Positions 18,162-26,950 of a stretch of 64,000 bases of DNA are shown piece by piece. Position numbers and translations under genes: made by a program. A model generated the notes under the pieces. That model worked only from the letters and a program-made list of their open reading frames with translations. It was not told the origin of the DNA and did no database searches. Every line of letters starts with the position of its first letter. Position 1 is the first letter of the stretch. Source of the DNA: Pedobacter glucosidilyticus DSM 23534 (lineage in GTDB: Bacteria > Bacteroidota > Bacteroidia > Sphingobacteriales > Sphingobacteriaceae); NCBI RefSeq assembly GCF_000425145.1, contig NZ_AULF01000010.1, positions 62,001-126,000 of the forward strand. Reading direction: 5' to 3'.

Positions 18162-18950
18162 TTATGCCATCACTTGTTTTTTAGCCAAAAGTTCATGGTA
18201 AACACCATCCCAAAGTTGTATGCGTTTTTGTAATGATGCTATGGTTGCCGTTTTAGCTTCTTCCCAATATTGCTCATCATCGCTACATAAATTGGCTGTC
18301 ATTTGTAAGGCTAAATGACTGTGATGATCGCCATCAACTTCTATATGCCTTTCTAAATAATACTTGAAAATAGAGATGTTATCCGGAAATTCTTTATTGA
18401 TATCGTTAATGATAGACATAAACATACCCGGAATTAAATCTTCTCTGCCAAACGTAAAAATTGCCGACTGTAAATGACTTTTTTGGCTGGCAATAGTTTC
18501 AAAAGTGAAGTTTACGAAAGCTTTGGCTGCTTCCGGAGTATGTGCAATATCAAAAGCTTGATTTAAATCTTTGCTGCTTTTTAGGGCATCAATAAAAGTA
18601 TTAATTTCACTTACATCGGCACCACATTGTTGCATAGCATCTAAGTAAATTTCAAAATGACTTTTACGTACACCATGCATATCTACATCCGATTCTTCGC
18701 CAACCACAATTTCATTAATAAGAAAACGTGTATCAGCATCACCAACCGGAAACCAAGGCGTGTTTACACAGGTAAGACTGTTTTGCAGGGTTTTTAAGAG
18801 CGACATAAAATCCCATACAGCATAAACATGATGTTTCATAAAAAGCTTTAAATCATCTAAATCTTTAATAAGATGATAAACTTTATGATTGATGATTTCT
18901 TGTCTTAAAGGCTCTATTTCTTCTTGAATTTTTTGAATTTGATATTGCAT
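18162..18950 (-). CDS. DUF3050 family protein (heme-oxygenase-like helical fold)
   Basis: This is a 262-residue soluble helical protein. The segments FMKHHVYAVWDFMSLLKTLQ, EIVVGEESDVD and YYLERHIEVDGDHHSHLALQ carry regularly placed His, Glu and Asp residues. They are characteristic of the DUF3050 family, related to heme-oxygenase/TenA-like di-iron folds. The HxxxxxEVDGDHHSH cluster could bind metal. It starts a minus-strand pair with the DUF3052-like gene (10 bp apart). The reaction is unknown. Confidence 0.75.
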   Translation of the reverse strand: MQYQIQKIQEEIEPLRQEIINHKVYHLIKDLDDLKLFMKHHVYAVWDFMSLLKTLQNSLTCVNTPWFPVGDADTRFLINEIVVGEESDVDMHGVRKSHFEIYLDAMQQCGADVSEINTFIDALKSSKDLNQAFDIAHTPEAAKAFVNFTFETIASQKSHLQSAIFTFGREDLIPGMFMSIINDINKEFPDNISIFKYYLERHIEVDGDHHSHLALQMTANLCSDDEQYWEEAKTATIASLQKRIQLWDGVYHELLAKKQVMA

Positions 18951-19028
18951 GTTCTAATGTTTAATATTCTTTAATCATTAGTTTAAAAACGAGGGTATGA
19001 GGGTATTGGTTTTGAGATTATTTAAATT

Positions 19029-19319
19029 TTACCATTTAGAAAACCATTTGCTATCTGCATAAAAAGTTCCGAAAGGTATTAATGAAACCAGAAATGCTAA
19101 AGTCATTTGCCAAAATTTCCATTTTAAAACATAGCTAACTCTTAGCAACAAGAATACATAAAGCACAAAAAGAAGTCCGTGTGCCATACCTACCACATAA
19201 TTGGGTTGTGGCATAGCAAACTGATATTTTAAAATCATGGTGAAACCTAGTAAGATATAAGACCATCCTTCTAAAATGGCTATAGATCTAAATTGTTGGA
19301 GAGGCGTTTTAAATTGCAT
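19029..19319 (-). CDS. DUF3817 family small membrane protein
   Basis: This 96-residue protein has three predicted membrane helices (about 15-35, 40-62, 68-88) and the pattern FRSIAILEGWSYILLG followed by GMAHGLLFVLYV. That is the typical form of DUF3817 proteins, including YdzA-like members. It lies 2 bp from the next gene of the run. The function is unknown. Confidence 0.8.
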   Translation of the reverse strand: MQFKTPLQQFRSIAILEGWSYILLGFTMILKYQFAMPQPNYVVGMAHGLLFVLYVFLLLRVSYVLKWKFWQMTLAFLVSLIPFGTFYADSKWFSKW

Positions 19320-19321
19320 AA

Positions 19322-19699
19322 TTATAATTGTTCTGAAACTCTTTTGAAAATGAAGGCACTTAATCTTTTATTAATTTCTGATGCGTTTTGTAAATAAAAA
19401 TCTAATTCCTCAGAAGTTAAAAAACCGGCAATTATGCCAAATAACAGCGTTTTTAGTTGGATGTTTGATTTTAAAGCCTGCTGTAAAAGTTTAACCTTAT
19501 CTAAGCTTTTCTGCTGAGAGAAATTTTTATAGTTTTTTTGTAAGAAATCTGTACAAATACGAACTAAAACTTCATTCTGAAGTTTTAAAACGGATCTTAA
19601 AGTAAAGTTTTGAAACTTGCTTAAATCTTCTGTTATGCTTTCTGGGTTTTCAATAACAATTGCAGGTCTGTTATGTAACAGAAATTCGTCTCGGGTCAT
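19322..19699 (-). CDS. Hypothetical protein
   Basis: This 125-residue soluble protein is mostly helical and charged, with no signal peptide, Cys pair or recognisable motif. It sits between a MATE exporter and a DUF3817 membrane protein, with 1- and 2-bp gaps, so it is surely translated in the same operon. I do not recognise its family. Confidence 0.65.
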   Translation of the reverse strand: MTRDEFLLHNRPAIVIENPESITEDLSKFQNFTLRSVLKLQNEVLVRICTDFLQKNYKNFSQQKSLDKVKLLQQALKSNIQLKTLLFGIIAGFLTSEELDFYLQNASEINKRLSAFIFKRVSEQL

Positions 19700-19700
19700 C

Positions 19701-21050
19701 TTAAATTAATTTTTTAGAAAGCTTTTGAAAACGTAAAAAGAGGAGAATACTGGCTACTAATAAGCCTAAAGTAAGACCTATCCAAATGCCACTTACGCCA
19801 AAATTTAGTGTTATACCTAAATAGTATCCAACCGGCAAGCCAAATACCCAATAAGCCATAAAAGTAATAAGAGTAGGCAAGTTTACATCGCCCATACCTC
19901 TTAAAATACCTAAGCCAACTACCTGTGCGCCATCAAATAATTGGAAAATAGCAGCTATCAATAATAAACCAGCGGCAATTTCTATTACCGCAGTATCTTT
20001 AGAATAAAAAGCTGGTAAAATATTATTAAGTCCCATAAAAAGGGCTGCTGTAATACTCATAAACACCAATACAATGTGGTAACTGCTAATGGCAGATAAG
20101 CGTAGGTATTGGAAATCACTTTTACCAAAATTATTTCCGGTTTTAATAGTGGCTGCTGCCGATATTCCGCTGGCCATCATGTAAGTTGTTGCGGCTAAAT
20201 TGATAGCAACTTGGTGCGCAGCTTGCTCCACGGCGCCAATGGTACCAATTAAAATGGCGGCCCCACCAAATGCGCTCACCTCAAAAGTGTATTGCATAGC
20301 TGTTGGAGCTCCTTGTTTAAATATTCTTTTTAGTCTTATTTTATCGATAAAATTCCAAACGAAGTTTTTAAGATATTTTCTAAAATGAACCGACTTAAAT
20401 ACATAAATCACCATTACAATAGCCATAATACTTCTATCGATAAGTGTACTGTAGCCCACACCTTTAACGCCCATGGGGCTAATGCCAAATAAGCCTTTAA
20501 CAAAGATTATCCCTAAAATAATATTGATGACATTTCCCCAGATAGAAATCATCATAGCTTGTTTGGTAAAACCTAATCCCTCAGCAAACTGCTTAAAAGT
20601 TAGAAATACCATTAATGGGATAACAGATAAGCCTAACAAATTGAGGTATGGCTTGGCGTGGTAAACAACCTCTGGAGATTGGTCTAAATGATCAATAAAC
20701 AATACCGAGCCAAAGTAGATGAAGCAAAACAAAGCAATGCCTGTAAATATATTGATGATTAAGCTGTTGCTTAAGAGTTTACCACATTCTTCAAAATTGT
20801 TTTTGCCATTTTCTTGAGCTACCAAAGGGGTTAAGCCATAAGAAATTCCTATACCTAATACCATAATAATCATGAAAATGCTATTCACCAATGAAACGGC
20901 AGCTAGGGGTATAGTGCCAGCAAATTGGCCAACAATAATACTATCTGCCGTGTGTACTAATGTATGTCCTAATTGAGAAATTACTACCGGAATAGCCAGC
21001 GTTAAATTCTCTTTATAATGTGGTTTATATTTATAATAAATTCTTTTCAT
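19701..21050 (-). CDS. MATE-family multidrug/Na+ exporter
   Basis: This 449-residue inner-membrane protein has 12 hydrophobic segments in two halves. MATE hallmarks are visible: AIPVVISQLGHTLVHTADSI in helix 1, GAVEQAAHQVAINLA in the second half, and the QVVGLGILRGMGDVNLP motif. It belongs to the NorM-like branch and should export cationic compounds using Na+ or H+. The start is followed by a basic stretch before helix 1. It belongs to a minus-strand series from about 22165 down to 19029. Confidence 0.9.
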   Translation of the reverse strand: MKRIYYKYKPHYKENLTLAIPVVISQLGHTLVHTADSIIVGQFAGTIPLAAVSLVNSIFMIIMVLGIGISYGLTPLVAQENGKNNFEECGKLLSNSLIINIFTGIALFCFIYFGSVLFIDHLDQSPEVVYHAKPYLNLLGLSVIPLMVFLTFKQFAEGLGFTKQAMMISIWGNVINIILGIIFVKGLFGISPMGVKGVGYSTLIDRSIMAIVMVIYVFKSVHFRKYLKNFVWNFIDKIRLKRIFKQGAPTAMQYTFEVSAFGGAAILIGTIGAVEQAAHQVAINLAATTYMMASGISAAATIKTGNNFGKSDFQYLRLSAISSYHIVLVFMSITAALFMGLNNILPAFYSKDTAVIEIAAGLLLIAAIFQLFDGAQVVGLGILRGMGDVNLPTLITFMAYWVFGLPVGYYLGITLNFGVSGIWIGLTLGLLVASILLFLRFQKLSKKLI

Positions 21051-21063
21051 GATGTAAACCCCT

Positions 21064-21699
21064 TTAAGAGGCTGTATAAAATTCTTCTTTTTCTGTGGTA
21101 TGCACCCTAATAACGCCTGATAGAATAAGATTTACCATAATTCTTGATGCTCTTCTTCTAGAGATATTGAGCATTTGGGCATATTCTTTCAGGGTGATAC
21201 GCTCGTTTTCTTCTAAATACTCTAAAAGAGCTTTTTCTTTAGAAGAGTAAGTAATCATAACACCTTCTTCATCTTGTTGTTTACGTAAAACGTCTACAAC
21301 AATTTTACTCGCTAATACGCTTTTATCTTTAACCCTAATATAAACCCACCATTTTTGGTCTTCGCCAAGTGCATAATGTGGCTTGGTATCGCTTGAGGAT
21401 ATTGAAACTACCAGTACCAATTTATCATCAACATAAACCTCTTCAAAAATGGGCTCTAGCATAGGTTTTGCATAAAAAGTACAGGCTTTCTCAATCATGT
21501 ACTTTTCTTCATCTTCTGCTTTTACACCTTTAATTGTTCCATCATCGGCCACGCCAATTAATAATTTTCCACCCTTGTTATTAGCAAAAGAAACCATGGT
21601 TTTGGCAATTTTCTCGCAAGAGGTAATGGTTCTTTTAAAATCCAACGCTACACCTTCGCCTTCAAAAATTAGTTGCTTAATATGGTAGGGCCTCAGCAT
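21064..21699 (-). CDS. AlbA_2/Schlafen-type domain protein with C-terminal helix-turn-helix
   Basis: This 211-residue protein has an N-terminal AlbA_2 domain (about 10-125), recognised by FEGEGVALDFKR and SFANNKGGKLLIGVADDGTI. Its C-terminal winged helix (about 150-205) contains LKEYAQMLNISRRRASRIMV. This layout resembles bacterial transcriptional regulators with a Schlafen-like N-terminal part, here in a short form without an ATP-binding-domain extension. The gene is 13 bp upstream of the MATE exporter and could control it. The target is unknown. Confidence 0.75.
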   Translation of the reverse strand: MLRPYHIKQLIFEGEGVALDFKRTITSCEKIAKTMVSFANNKGGKLLIGVADDGTIKGVKAEDEEKYMIEKACTFYAKPMLEPIFEEVYVDDKLVLVVSISSSDTKPHYALGEDQKWWVYIRVKDKSVLASKIVVDVLRKQQDEEGVMITYSSKEKALLEYLEENERITLKEYAQMLNISRRRASRIMVNLILSGVIRVHTTEKEEFYTAS

Positions 21700-21700
21700 A

Positions 21701-22165
21701 TTAATTGTTTTGATAAGGAGTTAAAATCTCTAAAAATCTATCTGCTGATTTTAAAGGTTCAAAACCAAATTGTTGATATAAACCATGCGCATCTAAGGTT
21801 GCCAAAAGCCAGCGTTTTATTCCTTTAAAATCATCATGATTTATAATAGTTTGTACCAGCCATTTGGATAAACCTTGCTTTCTATAAGCCGGTAACACAA
21901 ATACATCGGCTACATAAGCAAAGGTACTTTCATCGGTAATTAAACGAGCAAAACCTATTTGTTTTTGCTCATGATAAAGTCCGTAACAGATAGAATGCTG
22001 TATCGCTTTTGCTAAACGTTCTTTGCTGATGCCTTTTGCCCAATAAGATTCTTGGCTCAGGAAATTATATATCACCTCAAAATCTAACAAAGATTTATCT
22101 GTAGAAATGTTGAAACCTTTTTTTAAGAAAGCATCATCATTCATAAACGTTTTTATAATCCCCAT
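21701..22165 (-). CDS. GNAT-family N-acetyltransferase
   Basis: This 154-residue soluble protein has the acetyl-CoA binding core: VADVFVLPAYRKQGLSKWLV (motif A, with RxxGL) and a C-terminal LLATLDAHGLYQQFGFEPL (motif B). The variant is the short type seen in many small-molecule acetyltransferases. It is within a tight minus-strand run, one base from the AlbA_2 protein and abutting the DUF4442 protein. The acceptor is unknown. Confidence 0.88.
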   Translation of the reverse strand: MGIIKTFMNDDAFLKKGFNISTDKSLLDFEVIYNFLSQESYWAKGISKERLAKAIQHSICYGLYHEQKQIGFARLITDESTFAYVADVFVLPAYRKQGLSKWLVQTIINHDDFKGIKRWLLATLDAHGLYQQFGFEPLKSADRFLEILTPYQNN

Positions 22166-22651
22166 TTAATAAGCTATTGTGTGATGTTCTCCCTGATATA
22201 AATTTCTAACGTAAACCTCATTACTTACTACCGCACAAACTTCTCCTTTTTTATTGGTAATAGATATAGGTAATGCTTTTACAAATTTACCAACTGTTTT
22301 AAGCTGATGTTCTGCTTCTTCAATATCTTCATCAGAAATAGAAATCTTAAAATACAAATCGGTATTTCCGGGTTTTAAATATTGTATATGCGCACTTTTA
22401 AGCCATACCCTGGTTTTATAGCCTTTTTTTCTGAAAATATGATCGAAAAGTAAAGCGTAAAAAGGGTCTGATGCGCTAAAAATAGTTCCTCCAAAAATGG
22501 TTTTATTGTAGTTGGTGTTAAAAATGCTTTTGAAGATTTTTACCTCTACCGATTTAAAATCGCTACTAAACTTTTGTACCCAAATCCTTTGAAAGAATAA
22601 GGGTGGGTAAAATCTGAGTGCCCACTTTAAAGTTTTTGGAGATACTTTCAT
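22166..22651 (-). CDS. DUF4442 hotdog-fold (thioesterase-like) protein
   Basis: This 161-residue soluble protein matches the DUF4442 group of hotdog-fold proteins, related to acyl-CoA thioesterases. Seen are RFYPPLFFQRIWVQKFSSDF near the N-terminus and NKTIFGGTIFSASDPFYALL in the hotdog helix. No catalytic Asp/Glu can be assigned with certainty. Its stop directly abuts the next gene's start, so they are translationally linked. The substrate is unknown. Confidence 0.78.
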   Translation of the reverse strand: MKVSPKTLKWALRFYPPLFFQRIWVQKFSSDFKSVEVKIFKSIFNTNYNKTIFGGTIFSASDPFYALLFDHIFRKKGYKTRVWLKSAHIQYLKPGNTDLYFKISISDEDIEEAEHQLKTVGKFVKALPISITNKKGEVCAVVSNEVYVRNLYQGEHHTIAY

Positions 22652-22724
22652 GAAGCATAAATATCTACAATATAAATAGTACCCTAAAATTTAGCCCGCT
22701 TTATGAGCTAAATTTTACAAAGCC

Positions 22725-23243
22725 TTATTGGATGTCTTGCATGCTAAAGTATTTACGCTGAGTTTTAACTTCTGCAATTAAAGCGTCAAACTCTTGTTGA
22801 TAATCAAACTGCAAATCTTCATCTAGCTTAGGAATAAGCTTATAAATTCTTTTCAATTGTCTGTATAATAAACCAATAAGCGGTTTATGGCTAGTATGGC
22901 ATATCCCAGTATTTAAAAATAGTCGACAAAAATGTATGCTAATGTCAAGCTCGAAAACTTTAACACCTATAAATTTAATATGCTTATTCATGATTCTGAT
23001 GGTTTTTCTTAAAACCTTAGTACAGGTATAATCAGAATAGGGGAGTTTCTTGAAATCTTCGTCTAACAACTTTTTTACATCCTCAACATAATCATCTGCT
23101 CGCTCTCCAAAAAAGAGTAGAAAGTTTAATAATTCTTTATTCTCTGTCTTGTATTTTGCTAATCTCAAACAATATTCTGCTAAAACCTCTTTAGGTAATT
23201 CTTGTAGCTCTTTTCGTATCAGATTTAATTTTGGGGCTTCCAT
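22725..23243 (-). CDS. Conserved hypothetical helical protein
   Basis: This 172-residue soluble protein is rich in Lys, Leu and Glu with long helices (ELQELPKEVLAEYCLRLAKY, then FLLFFGERADDYVEDVKKLL). It has several Cys and His in ISIHFCRLFLNTGICHTSH, but no metal motif of a known family. It stands apart from the downstream run by 73 bp and diverges from the symporter. I do not recognise it. Confidence 0.65.
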   Translation of the reverse strand: MEAPKLNLIRKELQELPKEVLAEYCLRLAKYKTENKELLNFLLFFGERADDYVEDVKKLLDEDFKKLPYSDYTCTKVLRKTIRIMNKHIKFIGVKVFELDISIHFCRLFLNTGICHTSHKPLIGLLYRQLKRIYKLIPKLDEDLQFDYQQEFDALIAEVKTQRKYFSMQDIQ

Positions 23244-23254
23244 CAGGATATGCT

Positions 23255-23285
23255 TTTGTGCTGTAAGCCAAAATAGTTACTTTTG
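23255..23285 (+). promoter_or_regulatory. Promoter of the dicarboxylate symporter gene
   Basis: TTTG (23255-23258), 19 bp, then TACTTTTG (23278-23285) exactly match the Bacteroidota -33/-7 pattern TTTG-N19-TAnnTTTG. The ATG follows 22 bp later. Confidence 0.75.
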
Positions 23286-23307
23286 TTGAATTCCCAACAA
23301 GCAATGC

Positions 23308-24687
23308 ATGAAATTTAAAGCAAGTACTTTATTTACGCTCATCAGTATTTTTGTAGCGGCACTTCTCACCTTACTAAATCATTATCAAATAGCAGCTATA
23401 GACAGCCAGGTTCTTATTGGCTTTAGATGGTTAGCTATTGTAGGTTTGTTTTTATATGGTTTGAGGAAAAAATCTTTAACATCATGGATATTAATATCTA
23501 TGGTAGTTGGGGCCGAGATTGGAAATGATTTTCCTCATATCGGGATGGAATTACAGGTTTTAAGTAAGGTGTTCTTGAAAATGATTAAAACCATTGTAGC
23601 ACCTTTATTATTTGCCACACTAGTTTTCGGTATTGCTGGTCACTCAGATTTAAAACAGGTGGGTAGGATGGGCTGGAAATCTTTGGTTTATTTTGAGGTT
23701 GTTACCACCATTGCGCTATTTTTAGGTTTAGCAGCTATCAATATTTCCAAAGCAGGTGTGGGCATTGGGAATCCTCCAGGTGTTGCAGAAGAGCTCCCTA
23801 AAGTAGAAGCTCAAACCACCTCAGATATTATCTTGCATATTTTCCCAGAAAACGTTGCGAAATCTGTAGCAGAAGGTCAGGTATTGCAAATTGTAGTATT
23901 TAGTATTCTGTTTGGTATTGCCTTAGCTATGGTAAGGGAAGATAAACGTCAACCGATGTTAAAGTTTACAGAAAGCTTATCGGAAGTGATGTTTAAATTC
24001 ACCAATTTAGTAATGTATTTCGCTCCAATAGGGGTTGGTGCAGCCATAGCTTATACCGTTGGTCACATGGGCTTAGGTATTTTGGTGAATTTATTCCAAT
24101 TACTAGCTACTTTGTACGTTGCTTTAATTGTGTTTCTATTGGGCGTTTTATTCCCAATAGCGCTTATAGTAGGTGTTCCTATTAAAAAGTTTTTAAAAGC
24201 TATTGCCGAGCCTGTTTCTATTGCATTTGCTACCACAAGTTCGGAAGCAGCCTTACCAAGAGCCATGGAAGCTATGGAGCGTATTGGTGTTCCACGTAAA
24301 ATTGTTGCTTTTGTAATGCCTACGGGTTATAGTTTTAATCTGGATGGAACTACGCTTTATTTATCTTTAGCAGCTATATTTGTGGCGCAAGCCGCCGGGA
24401 TGGAGTTTAGTTTTGGACAGCAGCTGGTCATCGTTTTTACTTTAATGCTAACCAGTAAAGGTGTTGCGGGTGTACCGAGAGCTTCTTTGGTGATATTATT
24501 AGGTACAGCAGCTTCTTTTGGGATGCCTGTTTGGCCAATATTTATCATTTTAGGTATAGATGAACTGATGGATATGGCCCGTACATCGGTTAACGTGATA
24601 GGAAACTGCTTAGCTACCGTAGTGATAGCGAAATGGGAAGGCGAGTTTGATGAAAATGCAAATAACGAAGATATAACCACGATATGA
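23308..24687 (+). CDS. Dicarboxylate/amino acid:cation symporter (DAACS family)
   Basis: This is a 459-residue inner-membrane protein of the GltP/DctA family. It moves glutamate/aspartate or C4-dicarboxylates with H+ or Na+. Family motifs are plain: serine-rich TTSSEAALPRAME in the first re-entrant hairpin, MPTGYSFNLDGTTLYLSLAA with the NxDGT motif, and KGVAGVPRASLVIL. There are 8 main membrane segments and an N-terminal hydrophobic extension. The next gene overlaps it by 4 nt (ATGA), so both form an operon driven by the promoter at 23255. Confidence 0.92.
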   Translation: MKFKASTLFTLISIFVAALLTLLNHYQIAAIDSQVLIGFRWLAIVGLFLYGLRKKSLTSWILISMVVGAEIGNDFPHIGMELQVLSKVFLKMIKTIVAPLLFATLVFGIAGHSDLKQVGRMGWKSLVYFEVVTTIALFLGLAAINISKAGVGIGNPPGVAEELPKVEAQTTSDIILHIFPENVAKSVAEGQVLQIVVFSILFGIALAMVREDKRQPMLKFTESLSEVMFKFTNLVMYFAPIGVGAAIAYTVGHMGLGILVNLFQLLATLYVALIVFLLGVLFPIALIVGVPIKKFLKAIAEPVSIAFATTSSEAALPRAMEAMERIGVPRKIVAFVMPTGYSFNLDGTTLYLSLAAIFVAQAAGMEFSFGQQLVIVFTLMLTSKGVAGVPRASLVILLGTAASFGMPVWPIFIILGIDELMDMARTSVNVIGNCLATVVIAKWEGEFDENANNEDITTI

Positions 24688-25184
24688 GTAACAAATCAAA
24701 AAAAATATTCTTAGCATTAAGTATTGTAGTACCCTTTCTTTTATACTGTGTTTTTTACTACAGTAAAATGATTAGTAATGCGCCTTATAAATATTCAGAG
24801 TTTACTTCTATCACTTTAAAAGCAGGTTTAGGAGGAAATTACGAAAAGACTTTTAACTCTAAAACTCAAGATTTTCAATATGTTGATGTAAACGATTCAT
24901 TAATAAAAACGAAGGTTCGTTTAAATAAAGATGATTTACTTTTCTTACACAGAAAAGCTGCTGAACTAGGTTTTTGGGATTGGCCAGAGCAAATGATAGG
25001 CGATAAAACTGGTAAAGCGCCTCGTTATTATTTGGAGTATGAATACCAGCGTAAGAAAAAGTTTATGGAGATTGATGCTGAGTATAATGAGAATACAAAA
25101 TTAAGAGATGCTGCTTTACAATTGGTTAAAACTGTAGATCAAGCTATTTTGGATGCTCAAGACCGAGAAAGTAAGGCAAAATAA
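24684..25184 (+). CDS. Membrane-anchored hypothetical protein
   Basis: This 166-residue protein has one N-terminal membrane segment (about 8-27, IFLALSIVVPFLLYCVFYYS) and a soluble remainder that should face the periplasm. No Cys is placed as a lipobox. The C-terminal part alternates charged beta/alpha segments with no recognised motif (for example RYYLEYEYQRKKKFMEIDAE). It overlaps the symporter by 4 nt, so translation is coupled. The function is unknown. Confidence 0.7.
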   Translation: MSNKSKKIFLALSIVVPFLLYCVFYYSKMISNAPYKYSEFTSITLKAGLGGNYEKTFNSKTQDFQYVDVNDSLIKTKVRLNKDDLLFLHRKAAELGFWDWPEQMIGDKTGKAPRYYLEYEYQRKKKFMEIDAEYNENTKLRDAALQLVKTVDQAILDAQDRESKAK

Positions 25185-25209
25185 CAGGAAAAATTAATTG
25201 TTTTATAGC

Positions 25210-25239
25210 TTGTATTAAATAATTATATCCGTATATTTG
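25210..25239 (+). promoter_or_regulatory. Promoter of the rplU-rpmA operon
   Basis: TTG (25210-25212), 19 bp, then TATATTTG (25232-25239) match the strong Bacteroidota consensus TTG-N19-TAnnTTTG. The rplU ATG is 35 bp downstream, giving a leader of about 25-30 nt. Confidence 0.85.
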
Positions 25240-25274
25240 CACCTCATTTTTAAAACAAAATAAATTATTTAACC

Positions 25275-25586
25275 ATGTACGCAATAGTAAATATAGCAGG
25301 ACAGCAATTTAAAGTTGCTAAAGACCAGCATCTTTTTGTACACAGATTACAAGGTGATGAAGGCGCTAGTATTGAATTTGACAATGTGTTATTAGTTGAA
25401 AACGAAGGTAAATTTACCGTAGGTACACCTGCAGTAAAAGGAGCAAAAGTTTCTGCTAAAATCGTGTCTCATTTAAAAGGTGATAAAGTAATCGTTTTCC
25501 ACAAGAAAAGAAGAAAAGGATATAAAAAGAAAAACGGACACCGTCAGTTCTTCACTAAAATCCAGATTGATAGCATTACTATATAA
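25275..25586 (+). CDS. rplU: 50S ribosomal protein L21
   Basis: This 103-residue protein is full length for bacterial L21. The N-terminus [20 protein letters not shown] and the C-terminal [21 protein letters not shown] are the family signatures. It binds 23S rRNA domain VI and helps assembly of the large subunit. It has a consensus promoter directly upstream and is followed 52 bp later by rpmA, the usual order. Confidence 0.97.
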   Translation: MYAIVNIAGQQFKVAKDQHLFVHRLQGDEGASIEFDNVLLVENEGKFTVGTPAVKGAKVSAKIVSHLKGDKVIVFHKKRRKGYKKKNGHRQFFTKIQIDSITI

Positions 25587-25638
25587 TTAATTAGGTAACA
25601 AAACGTTAAACATCGTTTAGCAAAAAAGATATAAAACC

Positions 25639-26055
25639 ATGGCACATAAGAAAGGAGCCGGTAGCTCTAACAACGGTAGAGAATCACAAAGTAAACGTTT
25701 AGGTATTAAAATTTTTGGCGGACAAGCTGCTATCGCAGGAAATATCATCGTTCGTCAGCGTGGTACCAAACACCATCCTGAGAAAAACGTAGGAATGGGT
25801 AAAGACCATACTTTGTTTGCCTTAATTGATGGTAAAGTAGTTTTCAGAAAGAAAGCAGACAACAAATCTTATGTTTCTGTAGTTCCTTTTGAGGTTGCTG
25901 CACCAGTTGTAGAAGATAAACCAGCAAAAAAGGCTGTTGCACCTAAAGCAGAAGTAGCTGTTGAAGCTGCCGCAGAAGAGCCTAAAGCAGAGAAAAAAGT
26001 TGCTGCTAAAAAAGCACCAGCAAAAAAAGCTGATAAAGCAGAAGACGCAGAATAA
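25639..26055 (+). CDS. rpmA: 50S ribosomal protein L27 with a long Lys/Ala-rich tail
   Basis: Residues 1-88 form a normal L27 (start [20 protein letters not shown], then [20 protein letters not shown]), which lies near the peptidyl-transferase centre. The total length is 138, against about 85-90 usual. The last 50 residues are a low-complexity tail of Ala, Lys, Glu and Pro (for example [17 protein letters not shown]), presumably disordered. The mature N-terminus needs no cleavage of the Firmicute type. It is co-transcribed with rplU and ends before a strong terminator. Confidence 0.97.
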   Translation: MAHKKGAGSSNNGRESQSKRLGIKIFGGQAAIAGNIIVRQRGTKHHPEKNVGMGKDHTLFALIDGKVVFRKKADNKSYVSVVPFEVAAPVVEDKPAKKAVAPKAEVAVEAAAEEPKAEKKVAAKKAPAKKADKAEDAE

Positions 26056-26075
26056 TCATATTCTAAAAATATAGC

Positions 26076-26108
26076 AAAGCCTGTTAGATGTTCTAGCAGG
26101 CTTTTTTT
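26076..26108 (+). terminator. Terminator of rplU-rpmA
   Basis: A 13-bp stem with one G-T pair (26076-26088 with 26092-26104) and a 3-nt loop is followed by a run of seven T, 20 bp after the rpmA stop. Confidence 0.9.
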
Positions 26109-26272
26109 GTTTGCATGGTTAATAGCCAGTACTATTTATAAATTTCTATGCTGGTTTTATCAATTTCTTATGAAGAATTGCTTGTTAGGTGCAAGTTTAA
26201 AAGAATTACCAATAAGATATTTCTACAATTAAATTCAAAATGTCTACAAAATTGAAATACTAAATTTGATAA

Positions 26273-26950
26273 ATGAAAATACTGATTATAGAAGACGAAA
26301 ATGAACTAGCCGAAAGCATCTCTGAATATCTTTCGGAAGAAAACTATTTGTGTGAGTTTGCCCGAACATATAGTCAAGCTTTAGAAAAAATCGAATCATT
26401 TAATTACGACTGCATCTTACTAGACATCATGTTGCCAGACGGCAACGGAATAAACATTTTACAAGAACTTAAAAAACGAGATAAACAAGAAGGTGTAATT
26501 ATAATTTCAGCAAAAAACGCATTAGACGATAAAATAAATGGCTTGCAAATCGGTGCTGATGATTACTTAACCAAACCTTTTCATCTTTCAGAATTAGCAG
26601 CAAGAATATATTCCATTATCCGCAGAAAACAGTTTAGAAATACTAATATAATTCAGCAGAATGAGCTGCAAATTGACTTACTTGGCAAAACTGTTAAATT
26701 CAAAAATCACCCTATTGAGCTTACAAAAAAAGAGTTTAACTTACTCTTATATTTTATTGGTAACAATAACAGGATAATTTCAAAAAGTACCTTAGCAGAA
26801 CATCTTTCAGGCGATTTTGCCGATATGTTAGACAATCACGATTTTGTATATGCTCATATCAAAAATCTGAAAAAGAAATTGAATGAAGTAGGTTGTAAGA
26901 ATTATTTGAAAACTGTTTACGGAACAGGTTATAAATGGGAGGATGAATAA
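26273..26950 (+). CDS. OmpR/PhoB-family response regulator
   Basis: This 225-residue two-domain protein has a receiver domain (1-115) with acidic pair E7-D8, phosphoacceptor Asp51 (ILLDIMLPDG) and Lys of TKPFH. A winged-helix DNA-binding domain (about 130-223) follows, with the recognition motif LTKKEFNLLLYF and C-terminal KTVYGTGYKWEDE. The gene overlaps its histidine kinase by 8 nt. A -7-like TAAATTTG lies only 4 bp before the ATG, which would give a leaderless transcript if used. The likely target is the outer-membrane gene downstream. Confidence 0.93.
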   Translation: MKILIIEDENELAESISEYLSEENYLCEFARTYSQALEKIESFNYDCILLDIMLPDGNGINILQELKKRDKQEGVIIISAKNALDDKINGLQIGADDYLTKPFHLSELAARIYSIIRRKQFRNTNIIQQNELQIDLLGKTVKFKNHPIELTKKEFNLLLYFIGNNNRIISKSTLAEHLSGDFADMLDNHDFVYAHIKNLKKKLNEVGCKNYLKTVYGTGYKWEDE

